Assembly: GCF_000226095.1 (NCBI RefSeq)
Contig: NC_016473.1
Coordinates: 310,001 to 374,000 of the forward strand
Origin: Thermothelomyces thermophilus ATCC 42464
Lineage: Eukaryota; Ascomycota; Sordariomycetes; Sordariales; Chaetomiaceae
DNA: 64,000 nucleotides
Direction: 5' to 3'
This document shows positions 44,410 through 56,780 of this stretch, piece after piece. Below the pieces are notes generated by a model that did no database searches, had not been told where the DNA came from, and saw only the letters and a list, made by a program, of their open reading frames with translations. The first letter of the stretch is position 1. The number at the start of each line of letters is the position of its first letter. The position numbers and the translations under genes are program-made.

Positions 44410-45996
44410 CTATCTATTGTAATACTCTATATAATGGTTATTATATAATATATAGCTAGTCTTAATGTAGCTAAGTATTTAGAAGTTAATTTATAGCATT
44501 AGATTTATAATTTTAACGTTACCTTCTAGCGAGCTATTTAATATAATATTTTAGAAGTATAGGATATATAAGGACTTTATACCTTTCTTAACGCTATCGC
44601 TATATATATCTTATTAACCTAGGTAGTAAATAAAAGGATAAAAATTAAGCTTACTAATAGTATAGGATAGCTACTTCTAGAGCTTAGTACCTTTATTATA
44701 ATGGCTAAGATTCTAATTAATAACGATACGTAACCTAGAGTCTCTTAGAAGTATAGAATCTTCTTGATAACTTATACGCTAACACTTCCTATAGCTTAAA
44801 AGAGCGATAAGGAGAGAGGCGGTAACTTACGTACTTAGCGGCATAATACGAGATGTCCCTATAAGCGTCTAAGACATCTATAGAATCTAATAGACTACTA
44901 TACGCTTAAGTAAGCTGTCTATAGTAACGAGTAACGCTTATACCTTTCTAATAAGGAGTATAAGAGGATTTGCTAGGAGCTTAATAAGCTAAAGTAGGTC
45001 AGACTGAAAAATTAACTTATTACTAAGTAGGGGGAGTTATCCTATTCTAGGTAGTTAGGGGTAGGATACCTTAGTTCCCTTAATACGTCAATTATTAGCC
45101 CTTAGCTACTTGGCGAGCTCTTGACTTACTATAGGGCATTTAGTATAGTCGCTCTATAGCGTTATCCTCTTTTGAAAAGCACTTTACTAGACTTATATAG
45201 TATAACCTACTTGGTTAACGATGAGAAGTTCCTTTTACCTAGGATATTTGTTAAGGTAGAAGATCCTAAGTTCGTTAAAGCAGGTATAACGACCTTTTCT
45301 ATTAGTAGGAGGGGTACTTAGGTAATTAAGAACGTTCTAGATAGACTATATAGACCGTATACTAAGAGCCTAATACTTAAGGATATTACTATTATTAAAG
45401 AATTCTATATTAATATTATCTTAGAAGCTCTATTACTTAAGGTAGGCACTTAGTACTATAGCTTAGATTACTTATTATATTTTGGAACACTAGAAAATAA
45501 CGTTATACTTTATAAGTTAAAATGTAAGTATAATCTTACCTTCCTTAAATATAAGCTACTTTCCTACTACCTAAGCTTTCTAGACTATGTCTTGATTAGT
45601 AAAGTAGGTATTGTAAACGTTTATATGTCCTTATGGAATATATTTACTATATATAGTAGAAGGTCCCGGATATAAGCGTTACCTACTGTAAGAGAGGATA
45701 TTAAGGATCTTTAGCACTTGAGAGTTAGCTACCTTAGACTAGAAGCGTTAAAAGCACTTATTAATAATACTAGAAACGTCTATATTAGGGGGATAATATA
45801 TATTAAGTATAAGAGCTATACTTATACTTATATAAGTAAGGTTATCTCTAGGAAAACACTACCTAAATAGAAGTCTATATACCCGTTCTAGTAAGTAGCC
45901 TAGGATCTATTTAACTATCCTAAAGCGATTAATAGATCGTAATAGCTATTTATAATTGTTAATGAGTATAGTAGGAAGCTCTTCCCTTTCCTCTTA
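44410..45996 (+). pseudogene. Copia-1 gag end, protease region, GAG-pre-integrase and integrase start, relic
   Basis: It resumes the frame of 36373-36903. At about 45710-45890 a GAG-pre-integrase block (LQHLRVSYLRLEALKAL; family LWHxRxGH) is followed by a Cys-rich stretch and the start of the integrase core (DLFNYPKAIN, LFIIVNEYSRKLFPF). The Gypsy-5 insertion then splits the integrase; it continues at 59569. The protease active site is not clearly recognised. Confidence 0.75.
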
Positions 45997-46424
45997 TGTA
46001 ACGAACCTAACTTAGACTTCTTCTAAAAGGGTTTAGACGAAGGTAGATTAAGCGGGACAAGCAGGCAGGTCATCTAAGGGATTCGGTAAAGCCAAAGGGT
46101 TTATAACAACACTAGAGTTGTCTCTTACAATAATTAGCAATACTTAGTATAAGTACTATAATTATAGGCTACTATCACTAGTAAACTTTTAGAGTCTACC
46201 GTAACGAGTGACTATCTATATATATATATAATCCTAGGATTACTAGTAGTCGTAGTAATCCTCTATACTAGCTTACCTAGCTTATATTATAAGCTAGTGA
46301 TCCTCTGCTAGGATTATTTCTTACTAAGTGTAATCCTATTCTAATTAGTCTATCATTTCTTTGGCTTAATTAGCTTGTTTATGCCAATAGCTTAGGCGGT
46401 ATCTATATATATATTTCTATAATA
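45997..46424 (-). repeat. Gypsy-5 3' LTR (beta, 428 bp)
   Basis: It starts TGTAACGAACC and ends TTTCTATAATA (RIPped ...CTGTGACA). Both termini match Gypsy-6. The middle of U3 differs from alpha and gamma. Confidence 0.94.
46231..46345. promoter_or_regulatory. Beta U3 array of GTRATCC motifs and inverted AGCTTAC repeats
   Basis: It contains the palindrome ATCCTAGGAT, several GTAATCC/GTGATCC units in both orientations, and CTAGCTTA...TAAGCTAG inverted repeats. It lies at the same place as the alpha GATCAC array but differs in sequence. It is also present in the Gypsy-6 LTRs (for example 53795-53905). Confidence 0.55.
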
Positions 46425-46529
46425 CGATACCCTTCTTCCGAGGCTTTCGACCTAAAAGCCCTCTTTAGGTCGTTTTAAATAGCGCTAATATCTTTTTCTA
46501 TATATACCTTGTAATTTTTCCCTTTTTCT

Positions 46530-46910
46530 GTACTACTAGTAGCTAATAAGATAGTAGATCGTATCTCTAAGCGCCGATCTTCGAAATCCTAATAGCGCGC
46601 CGCGCTTGCTTCTTTTATTAATTCTTCTAGTATAGACGTTATACCGTGTTTATAGTGTTTTAAACGGAACTTGGCTTATTATATAGCGTTAGGCTCTTCT
46701 TGCTATAGTGAGTACGTACGTTAGGGTCATTCTTGCGATAGTTCCGATGTAGTGTCTGCTTGTTTGTAATAGTCCTAGGGTACTAACGTCCCGTTTGACT
46801 AGTCTTCTTTGGGCCTAGATTTATTAGAGGCCGACTTGGCCGTTTTATCTAAGCTAGTGCTTATAGTCGATCTAGGTTCTGCTAGTAGAACTATTCTAGT
46901 TTCTTAGGGT
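46530..46910 (+). pseudogene. Antisense Zn2Cys6-like gene in Gypsy-5 (beta), coiled coil deleted
   Basis: Plus-strand frame, antisense to Gypsy-5. The six-cysteine region is at about 46650-46740, reading PCL.CFKRNLAYYIALGSS then YSEYVR.GHSCD, which fits CX2CX6CX8CX2CX6C with three Cys still intact. Directly after it (about 46770) the sequence jumps to SSLGLDLLEADLAVLSKL. About 285 bp encoding the coiled coil in Gypsy-6 are missing. Confidence 0.65.
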
Positions 46911-47698
46911 AGTTTAAGTTCTTAACTAGTTTCTATAAGTTGTCTTCTAATCCGAAATCGAGCTATTTGACTAGATACTATAGTTCCCTATTAATAATAT
47001 ATAAATCTAGAATTTCTTCGACGTCCTATTTTTCTTCCTTGTCTTCTGCTTCGATATATATAGTAACCTTAGCGTTTTTCGGTGCTAGTTCGAGAAGCAA
47101 AATATAAAAAACATCTGTCTATAGTCATATAGATAATGGTAACAATAGTTAGTAGTTAGATATCGAAATTCGTTCTTTAATAACGAAGGGTCTGACCTTT
47201 TTAAAGTCTAGCTTCGTGTTTAGTCGTTTGGTTTGTAGGTTTCGTGCGATTAGATAGACTTTGTCTCCCCTCTCTAGGCGAGGTCCCTTAAGCCTATATT
47301 TGTCGTAGTAGTTCTTTATTCTAGTCTTGACAAACTCGAGTTCCTTTTTAAGCTTCTTATATAGTGTGTATATTTGTTTTACTTTGATTACTACTCTTGG
47401 CATTATAACCTCTAGTCCTTGCCTAAGGTCTGCTTTATATCTATAGTTTATAAAGAACAGTATAACTTTAGTCGTTTCTATTAGCGTCATATTATAAGCG
47501 AGTTATACTATTAGTAATAGTATAACCTAGTTGCCTTGCTAGTAGTTAATATAAGAGCAGAGGTACTACTTAATAACTTGGTTTAGTTGCTCTGTTTATC
47601 CGTTAGTCTATAGGTAATATGCTATTAATAGCTTACTATTAACGCCTAATTGTTATATTAACGCTTGCTAAAACTTTAATATGAACTTGGTGTCTCTA
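46870..47698 (-). pseudogene. Gypsy-5 pol relic, C-terminal part (integrase end, chromodomain)
   Basis: Integrase C-terminal and linker region with an unbroken 113-codon stretch (47149-47490, LERGDKVYLIARNLQTKRL), then the chromodomain at about 46900-47010. Interrupted at 47698 by Gypsy-6 and continued at 53996. Confidence 0.87.
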
Positions 47699-48126
47699 TA
47701 TAACGAACCTAACCTAGACTTCTTCTAAAAGGGTTTAGACGAAGGTAGGTAAAGCAAGATAAGCGTACAGGTCGTCTAAGGGATTCGGTAAAGCCAAAGG
47801 GTTTATAATAACACTAGAGTTATCTTTTATAGTAGTTAACGATACTTAGTATAAGTACTATAATTATAGGTTGCTATTACTAGTAAACTCTCAGAGTCCA
47901 CCGTAACGAGTGACTATCTATATATATATATAATCCTAGGATCACTAGTAGTCGTAGTAATCCTCCATACTAGCTTACCTAGCTTATATCGTAAGCTAGT
48001 GATCCTCTACTAGGATTATTTCTTACTAAGTGTAATCCTATCCTAATTAGTCTATTATTCCTTTAGCTTAATTGGCCTATTTATGCTAGTAGCTTAGGCG
48101 GCATCTATATATATATTTCCGTGACA
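47699..48126 (-). repeat. Gypsy-6 3' LTR (beta, 428 bp)
   Basis: It starts TATAACGAACC (RIPped) and ends TTTCCGTGACA, equal in length to the right LTR. Confidence 0.94.
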
Positions 48127-48231
48127 TAATACCCTCCCTCTAAGGCTTTTAACCTAAAAGCCTTCTTTAGGTTATTTTAAATAGCGCTAATATCCTTTTC
48201 TATATATACCTTGTAATTTTTCCTTTTTTCT

Positions 48232-48905
48232 ATACTACTAGTAGCTGACAAGATAGTAGATCGTATCTCTAAGCGCCAATCTTCGAAATCCTAATAGCGT
48301 GCCACGCTTGCTTCTTTTATTGATTCTTCTGGTATAGATATTATACCGTGTTTGTAGTGTTTTCAGCGGAACTTGGCTTATTATATAGCGTTAGGCTCTT
48401 CTTACTATAGCAAGTACGTACGTTAGGGTCGTTCTTATAATGGTTCTAACGTAGCATTTGCTTGTTTATAACCTAGTTTATTACCTTAATGTTCGTAGCT
48501 AATCTTTTATAGTAACGAAGATTATATCTAAATAAAAACGTGTAGAACAAGAAGAGGCCGATGCTAAAGAGGCCCTTTTTGTTCTTTAGACTTAACTTTA
48601 GATGGCTGTTAGTCGATTAGCTTGTCTTTGTCACCAGAAACGTTTCTTAAAGGAGCAGGGTTCTAAGCTGTTTCGTCAAGGTATATAGTCTCTAGAGGAA
48701 ATAGAAGCAAAAGAACAGAGGGTACGGGATTCCGAGGTACGCATTATTAGTAACATACAGTCCTAGGGTATTAACATCCTATTTAACTAGTCTTCTTTAG
48801 GCCTAGATTTGTTAGAGGCCGACTTGGCCGTTTTGTCTAAGCTAGTGCCTATAGTTAATCCGGGTTCTGCCGGTAGAACTGTTCTTGTTTCTTAGGGTAG
48901 TTTAA
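48232..48905 (+). pseudogene. Antisense Zn2Cys6-like plus coiled-coil gene in Gypsy-6 (beta, most complete)
   Basis: Plus-strand, antisense to Gypsy-6. Former start is ATA at 48232-48234 (M-L-L-V-A-D-K). Six-cysteine region at 48349-48440 (PCL.CF.RNLAYYIALGSS, with later Cys as Tyr). Coiled coil at 48530-48730: KRVEQEEADAKEALFVL, SRLACLCHQKRFLKEQGSKL, FRQGIQSLEEIEAKEQRV. Finger and coil are in different frames, with a possible short intron ending at TTCGTAG (about 48497). Coil motif order (RFLKE.G, R.GI.SLEE.E) parallels the alpha version despite low sequence identity. It lies convergent with pol. Function unknown; I infer DNA binding. Confidence 0.66.
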
Positions 48906-51190
48906 GTTCTTAACTAGTTCCTATAAGTTGTCCTCTAGTCTAAAATTAAGCTATTTAACTAGATACTATAGTTCCCTATTGATAATATATAAATCTAGAA
49001 TTTCTTTAACGTCCTATTCTTCTTCCTTGTCTTTTGCTTCGATATATATAGCAACCTTAGCGTTTTTCGGTACTAGTTCGAGAAACAAAATATAAAAAAC
49101 ATCTGTCTATAGTTATATAGATGATAGTAACGATAGTTAGTAGTTAGATATCGAGATTCGTTCTTTAATAACGAAAGGTCTAACCTTTTTAAAGTCTAGC
49201 TTCGTACTTAGTCATTTAGTTTATAGGTTTCGTATAATCAAGTAGACTTTGTCTCCCCTCTCTAGGCAAGGTCCCTTGAGCCTGTGTTTGTCGTAGTAAT
49301 TTTTCATTCTGGTCCTAATAAACTCGAGTTCCTTTTTAAGCTTCTTATATAGTGTATACATTTGTTCTGCTTTGACTACTACTCTTGGCACTATGACCTC
49401 TAGTCCTTGCCCAAGGTTTACTTTATATCTGTAGTTTGTAAAGAACGGTGTGACTTTAGTTGTTTCTATTAGCGTTATATTATAAGCAAGTTATATTATT
49501 AGTAATAGTATGACCTAGTCGTCTTGCTAGTAGTTAATATAAGAGTAGAGGTACTGCTTAATAACTTGGTTTAGTTACTCTGTTTGTCTGTTAGTCTGTA
49601 GGTAATATATTATTAATAGCTTACTGTTAACGCCTAATCGTTATATTAACGCTTGCTAGAACTTCGATACGAACTTAGTATCTCTATCGGAAATCTATTT
49701 TTATAGCTAAGCATATACTAATGTAACTTGCTAATAGATCATGTCTACTAGCTATTTAGCTATCTAGGACTCCTTATAGGGAAAGAAGTATGCCCATTTA
49801 GTCAGGCGATCTACTATAGTAAGAATACTATCGTAGGTTACTCCTATAGCTATATCCTTAGATTCTAGCAGCTTTGTAATAAAGTCTATTATCTTAGAGA
49901 AGATAAGTATGTCGTCGAGATAATATACCGCAAATTTGTCGAGAAAGGGTCGGATTGCTTGATTAATTAGGGCTTAGAACATTACTAGCGCGTTCGTAAG
50001 TCCGAATAGTATAACGAGGTACTCGTAGTAGCTATAGGGTATCCTAAAGGCCGTTTTCTACTCGTCGCCTTCTTTGATCTATATATAGTTATAGGCCGAT
50101 AGCAAGTCAAGACGCGTGAAATATTAGGCTCCTATTAACTGATCTTAGAGCTATAAGATTAGCAGTAACGGGTATCGATTCTTTATAGTCTATTCGTTAA
50201 GTTACCAATAGTCGATATATAACTATAGCTTTCCGTCTTTCTTAGGTATAAATAGGATTAGGTAGCCTGCTAGCGATATCGACAGGTAGATATATTCTCT
50301 TCGAAGGTTCTCCTCTAAATATCGCTTAAGTTCTTCGTTCTATATCTAGCTCATATAGTAAATCTTAAAGAACTTTAGTTATACTCCTTCCTTAAGCTTG
50401 ATCTCGTAATTCTATAGGCCGTGTTCTAGTAATCCTTCTAGATATTTCGGTTCGAATGTTAGGTATCCTTTGTATTCCTTCGGTACTTCCCTAGTCTTAT
50501 CTCGTTTCTCGGTTTTCTAATAGTATACAAACTTAGTTCTGTCTATAGTAATACTAGCGATTTCTCTTATCTTAACCTATTACTCTAATTATAGTGCTCT
50601 GTATTTGTTAATAGAGAGAATAGCTATCGGCGGTTTAGCTCGTTCCTCCTATTATAACGTCGGTGTCGTTATACCGCTTCTTCTAGAGTCTGTAGTGGTC
50701 TACCTACTATTACTTGTCTCTTGCGGTAGATCTATAGGATATGCCTTCCCCTAAGTATTGTCTGCTTATGATCCTTGTATACTCCTTATCTTACTAGTCG
50801 AATACGACTCTATTTAGGGTTATAGGTAGCTACTATTCTTCTAGCTAATATCTAGGTTATAATCTTTATATTATAGTAACCCTAATATTGTATCTTTATT
50901 ATTACTTATATTTATATTATTAAATATAACTACTATAGTCTTTCCTACTATAGTAATATTAATTGGTTTAGTCTCTCTATATACCTATTATATTAGAAAT
51001 GGCCCTTTGACTATACTATACTTTCGCTTTATTCTCTAGGGTATCTATAGCTAATTTATAAGTGTCGGCGAAATTAGGTTTATCTCTACTTTACTATCTA
51101 CTAGTACAAGCATTTCGTGCTATTTCCATTATATTATTATCTATAATCGTTTATCTTACTACCGTCGTCTAAAGATTGCGGCAATTTCCT
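48860..51190 (-). pseudogene. Gypsy-6 pol relic with internal deletion
   Basis: Protease box near 51068-51115. The RT runs to its YLDDILIFSK box (49891-49925, unmutated), then jumps straight into the integrase. The rest of RT, RNase H and the integrase N-terminus are missing. The chromodomain is at about 48880-49000. Confidence 0.88.
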
Positions 51191-53535
51191 ATGTTTCTAC
51201 TAGGAGGTCTTAATATAGTGGTCTCTTGTGCTAGTTCCTCCTATACTATGCTACTACTTGCCGCTATATAGGCGTTAATGGTTCCCGGGCCCCTTGAAAG
51301 GCCCTAACCTGTTTCCTAGGTTAGTGCTAACCTCTTTGGTTATTTGGCTAATAGCGGCTTTGTCGATCGTGCTTATTTCTATAAGCTATTAAGTGCTTAT
51401 AGCTTCCTACTATTAAGTCTGTTCTGCTTCTTGTCGTATATACTATAGCTTTATTTAAAGCTCCCGAATTTGCGATTTCTTTTTGTCTATATAATAGAGG
51501 TAGTCGTTACTCTAGCACGAGTCCTATATATCTTGTCCCATTCTATAGTATCTAGGCTAGGCTTATCTTAGAACTATTGTAATACTTTCTAATCGCGGGC
51601 TTCGATCTTCTAGAGCAATTCGGCTGCTTTGTTTCCTATATTATAGACCTATTCTATAGGGCGGAGGCTTCTGTCCTCATTTCCTTGTTAGGTCGGCTAG
51701 TAATTGTTTTCGAATTTGTCGTGGAAGTGATATTGACATTTATATGCTATATACTAGAACTAGGGTACTTGTACGTGTGCCTTGTGTTAAGAGTATAGTT
51801 ATATAGCGTTACCTAGGAGGTATTAGAATTCTTTCCTAAATCCTTTCTATTATACGTAGACTATAGGTACCCTAATGCTAAGGTAGGAATGTTTCTTCTA
51901 GTAGCTTTCCTATATACGTTCGTCTTTTCTACGGTTTGTATATATAAATCAGTACTCTAGGTTCTATATATTATTACTAAGTTACTAGTTATTAAAATAC
52001 TTAGTATAGCTATTAGGCCTATTATATATTATAGGCTATTTTCCTTTGATAGTTTTTATAATATATTAGAGTTCCCTTATTTTGTCCCTTATCTTATCGT
52101 TCTACTAGGTAAGTTAAGTCAAGCACCTATCCTGTTCGTATAGTTCTATATTAAGTTAGAAAACTTTATTATGGTACTATTTGATTTGTTCCTAGAGGAA
52201 TAAAATATTAGGTCTAGGTCTTTTAATTCCTTAGGTATTAGTTATCTACGATCTGTCCTACCTCTATATAACTGTAAAACCCTACTACCTTAAGGCTAGG
52301 AGAATCGAAATTAGTAGTATATACTCTTCTACCGTATCTTACTTAGCAAGACCTATCTCTAGGTCTATAGTGACCAGTTCGGAGTATAATACTTATTTAT
52401 CTTTATTATTACCATCGTATCTAAGACTATCTATATCACTACCCCTATCTTTATAGCTTATAGCTGCTACTTCGATGACGTCCTTAATAGTTTCGTTAAT
52501 AACTATAATTTCCTTTCTAGGGACTGTCTTCTACTCTTTCTTTAGGCTTCGACATTCTTACTTATAGTGCCTTTTCTTTTTATAGTTATAGTAGGTAATA
52601 TTAGACTTGTCTTTGGTTATCTTCTTCTAGTCTTCCTTCTATACTATATCTATATCTATAGCTCTAGGGTATATCTTATATAAGGTACTAATATACGTTT
52701 ACTTTTTCTCGTTATTAGCCTTAACTATAGTTCTATTTATTTAGCCTTATTTCTACTACTCCTATATATAGAGTTAATTATCGATTCTAATGACCTATAT
52801 AATATATTTATTCAGAGTCTTAAGCTAATTATACTTATATAGCTTATCTTTAACCTTTTCCTTCAAGCCGTTATAAAATAATTATATTAATACCTTATTA
52901 TTAAGCTAAGACTTAAGTATATCCTATCTAAACTATATAATATAGGAGGCTACTAACTTGGTCTATTAGAGATTAGTAAGTCTTTCTTATATATAAATCT
53001 TCTTATCTTTATCGCTAAAAACCTTCTAAAGCTCTTCTTTAAAACAGTTATAAGATCGAAAGACTACTTATATAAATATATCTTAGTCGTCTTTATCTTC
53101 CTTAGTAAGATAGTCATTCTATATAGGCTTAAACTATCTAAGTACCTTGCCCTCTAGTCTTATAGCTATATAGAAGACTTTAGCTTTATCGTCTAGAAAC
53201 TTGTTATCATTAAGCCAGAAGTAAGATCAGAGGTTTGTTAGGAATCTTATAAGATCTTCCTTAGTTCCTCTATATTTGCTAGGTAGTTTAATCTTAATGT
53301 AGCTCGCTTTAGCGCCCTCGAGTGCCTTGATTTTAGCATAGGCCTCGTTAATTAGTTTCTACAAGTGCTTTTCGCCGTTCTTGAGTTCCTTAATTCGAGC
53401 TTAAGCAGCCTTGTCTCTCTAGTCTAACTCCTAGATTTGCTAATAGAGTTAACCAAGCTAGGTAAGCAGCTGTTCGGCCGTGACGTTAGTAGCTATGTTG
53501 ATATCGAGGTCGAAGTTACCTCTGTTCTGAACTAT
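51110..53535 (-). pseudogene. Gypsy-6 gag relic
   Basis: Former ATG is at 53533-53535 (now ATA). Collinear with the other gag relics; zinc knuckle at 52549-52600. Inactive. Confidence 0.84.
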
Positions 53536-53549
53536 AATAGAACAAAGGG

Positions 53550-53561
53550 AGTGATAGCAAC
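53550..53561 (-). promoter_or_regulatory. Undamaged self-priming site of Gypsy-6
   Basis: The plus strand reads AGTGATAGCAAC one base from the LTR; in the element's sense it is GTTGCTATCACT. It is the exact complement of the LTR segment AGTGATAGCAAC (seen unmutated at 15946-15957 in Gypsy-2). No tRNA-type site is present. Confidence 0.7.
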
Positions 53562-53562
53562 G

Positions 53563-53990
53563 TGTAATGAACCTAACTTAGACTTCTTCTAAAAGGGTTT
53601 AGACGAAGGTAGGTAAAGTGGGATAAGTGTATAGGTCGTCTAAGAGATTTGATAAAGCTAAAGGATTTATAATAATACTAGAGTTATCTCTTATAGTAGT
53701 TAATAATACTTAGTATAAGTACTATAATTGTAGGTTACTATTACTAGTAAACTCTTAAAGTCTACTATAACGAGTAACTATCTATATATATATATAATCC
53801 TAGGATTATTAGTAGTCGTAATGATCCTCTATACTAGCTTACCTAGCTTATGTTGTAAGCTAGTGATCCTTTGCTAGGATTATTTCTTACTAAGTGTAAT
53901 CCTGTCCTAATTGGTCTATTATTCCTTTGGCTTAATTGGCCCGTTTATGTTAGTGGCTTAGGTAGCATCTATATATATATTTCTGTAACA
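53563..53990 (-). repeat. Gypsy-6 5' LTR (beta, 428 bp)
   Basis: It starts TGTAATGAACC and ends TTTCTGTAACA. Followed by CTTTG of the target duplication and resumption of Gypsy-5 pol. Confidence 0.94.
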
Positions 53991-53995
53991 CTTTG

Positions 53996-56780
53996 TCGGT
54001 AATCTATTTTTATAGCTAAGCATATACTAATGTAACTTGCTAATAGATTATGTCTACTAGCTATTTAGCTGTCTAGGACTCCTTATAGGGAAAGAAGTAT
54101 ACCTATTTAGTCAGGCAATCTACTATAGTAGGAATACTATTATAGGTTACTCCTATAGCTATATCTTTAGATTCTAGCAGCTTTGTAATAAAGTCTATTA
54201 TAACCAAGCTCTATAGTTTGTTAGCTGTTAGTAGTAGCTAAAGTAGCCTATATAGCTTATATCGTACCATTTTGCTTCGATTGCAAATATTACAGTTCTA
54301 TATAACTTCCTTAACTCGTACTATTAACTGTAGAAAGTCGTAATGTTTCTTAACTTGTACGACAGTCTTTGTAACTCCTTTGTATCCTCTAAGTTTCGAC
54401 TTATAGAGTTCTCAAATCATCCGTAGCTATTAATCCTAGTCATAGATATATACTTTACCTCGGTACTAGAGTTTCCTATCTTTTTCTTCTACTCTATTAG
54501 GTACTAGTGGTCTAGGTGCTACTTAATACTATGCCTCGTTAATCCTTTCTTCTCGAAAGATTATATAATATTCTAGGAACGAGTCAAGTAGATTATCTTC
54601 CACAGGTGTCTACGTTTCGTGATATAGCGTTCCGTCTATTCGTTCCTTAAATAATAGTAGCGTTATTTCCGTTCGTCCTTCTATATAATCCGTTCGTTAG
54701 CTTAAGATATCTGTTTATACATTCTCTTTGCCCTTCTTATAGCAGATCTCGAAGTTAAATTCCACGAGGAATTCTACTTATCGTATTTATTATCTATTAA
54801 GCTTCTTTATTATTGTAAAGTATCGTAAATTCTTATAATCTATATATACTTATACCGGTTTAATTATACTATTGAGGTATAGTCGCTATTCCTTAAAAGC
54901 TTTGATAATTATAAGTAGTTCCTTGTCATAGATTAGATAATTAAGACGTAATCTATCGAGCTTCTTTGAAAAGAAGGCTATAGGATATAGCTTTCCTTGT
55001 TTATCTCGTTGTCCTAATTATCCTCCAATAGTATAGTCTAAAGCGTCCGTTTCTACCTCGAATAGCTTCTTAGGGTCTGGTAGTACTAGTACTAGATCTT
55101 TGGTAATGGCGTCGCGGATCTATATAAATGCTTGCTTATGCTATTCTTCCTATTAGAATTTAGTGTTCCTCTTGGTAAGTTTATATAAAGGTCGTATAAT
55201 TGCTCTAAAGTTCCTAATAAACATTTAATAGAAGTTTATAAATCTGATAAAGCTTTATATTTCTATAACTAATATTAGTCGTAACTACTTCTTAATAGCT
55301 TTGACCTTTAAAGGTTCTATCTAGATTTATCCTAGGGATATTTTATATCCTAGAAATACCGTTTTCCTAACGTGGAATTCGCTCTTTTCCTTATTAACTA
55401 ATAGTTTATATATATATAGCGCGTCTAGTACTACTTTCACGTGCTTCTGGTGTTCGTCTATTGTCTTAGAGAAGATAAGTATGTTATCGAGATAATATAC
55501 CGTAAATTTGTCGAGAAAGGGTCGGATAGCTTAATCAATTAGGGCTTAGAATGTTATTAGTATATTTATAAGTCCGAATAGCATGATAAGGTACTTATAG
55601 TAGCTATAAGGTATCCTAAAGGCTATTTTCTACTCGTCGCCTTCTTTAATCTATATATAGTTATGGGCTAATAGCAAGTTAAGACACGTAAAATATTAGG
55701 CTCCTGCTAACTAATCTTAGAGCTATAAGATTAGTAGTAATAGGTATCGGTTTTTTATAGTCTATTCGTTAAGTTACCGATAGTCGACGTATAACTATAG
55801 CTTTCCGTCTTTCTTAGGTATAAATAGGATTAGGTAGCCTGCTAATAATGTTAATAGATAGATATATCTTCTTCGAAGGTTCTCCTCTAAATATTACTTA
55901 AGTTCTTTGTTCTATATCTAGCTTATATAGTAAATCTTAAAGAACTTTAGTTATACTCCTTCCTTAAGCTTGATCTTATAATCCTATAGGCCATATTCTA
56001 GTAATTCTTCCAGATGCTTCGGTTCGAATATTAGGTATCCTTTGTATTCTTTCGGTACTTCCCTAGTCTTGTCTCGTCTCTCGGTTTTCTAATAGTATAC
56101 GAACTTGGTTCTATTTATAGCGATGCTAGCGATTTCTCCTATCTCAGCCTACTACACTAATTGCAGTACTCCGTATTCGTTAACGGAGAGAATAGCTATC
56201 GGCGGTTCGGCTTGTTCCTTCTATTATAATATCGATATCGTTATACTACCTCTTCTAGAGTCTGTAATAGTCTATCTATTACTATCTGTCTCTTACGGTA
56301 AATCTATAGGATATGTCTTCCCCTAAGTATCGTCTACTCGTAATCCTTACACGCTCCCTATCTTACTAGTCAAATATAACTCCGTTTAGGGTTATAGATA
56401 GCTATTATTCTTCCAGCTAATATCTAGATTATAATTCTTATACTATAGTAACCCTAATATTATATCTTTATCATTACCTATATCTATAATACCAAATATA
56501 ATTACTATAGTTTTCCCTACTATAGTAATGTCAATTAGTTTAGTCTCCCTATATACCTATTATATTAGAAATAGCCCTTTGACTATACTATGCTTCTATT
56601 TTATTCTCTAGGGTATCTATAGCTAATTTACAAGTGTCGGCGAAATTAGGTTTATTTCTACTCTACTATTCACTAGTACGAGCATTTTATACTATTTCCA
56701 TTATACTATTATCTATAGTCGCTTGTCTTGCCGCCATTATTTAAAGATTGTAGCGATTTCTTATGTTTCTACTAGGAGGT
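53996..56780 (-). pseudogene. Gypsy-5 pol relic, N-terminal part (protease to integrase)
   Basis: Continues from 47698. Integrase first half is about 53996-54500, RNase H near 55040, RT box YLDNILIFSK at 55464-55497 and protease near 56640-56690. Inactive. Confidence 0.88.

Larger units (their letters stand above)
47699..53990 (-). mobile_element. Gypsy-6, internally deleted chromovirus LTR retrotransposon (beta)
   Basis: A 6292-bp element with 428-bp LTRs, inserted in Gypsy-5 integrase. Target duplication was CTCTG, now CTCTA (47694-47698) and CTTTG (53991-53995), each with one RIP change. About 1.26 kb of pol is missing at about 49885. It carries the most complete beta antisense gene and an undamaged primer site. 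Confidence 0.95.

Noticed and set aside
48473-48757. Considered as a separate small insertion in Gypsy-6
   Set aside because: There are no terminal repeats or target duplication, and its coiled coil fits the antisense gene architecture of alpha and gamma; a deletion in Gypsy-5 explains it better.
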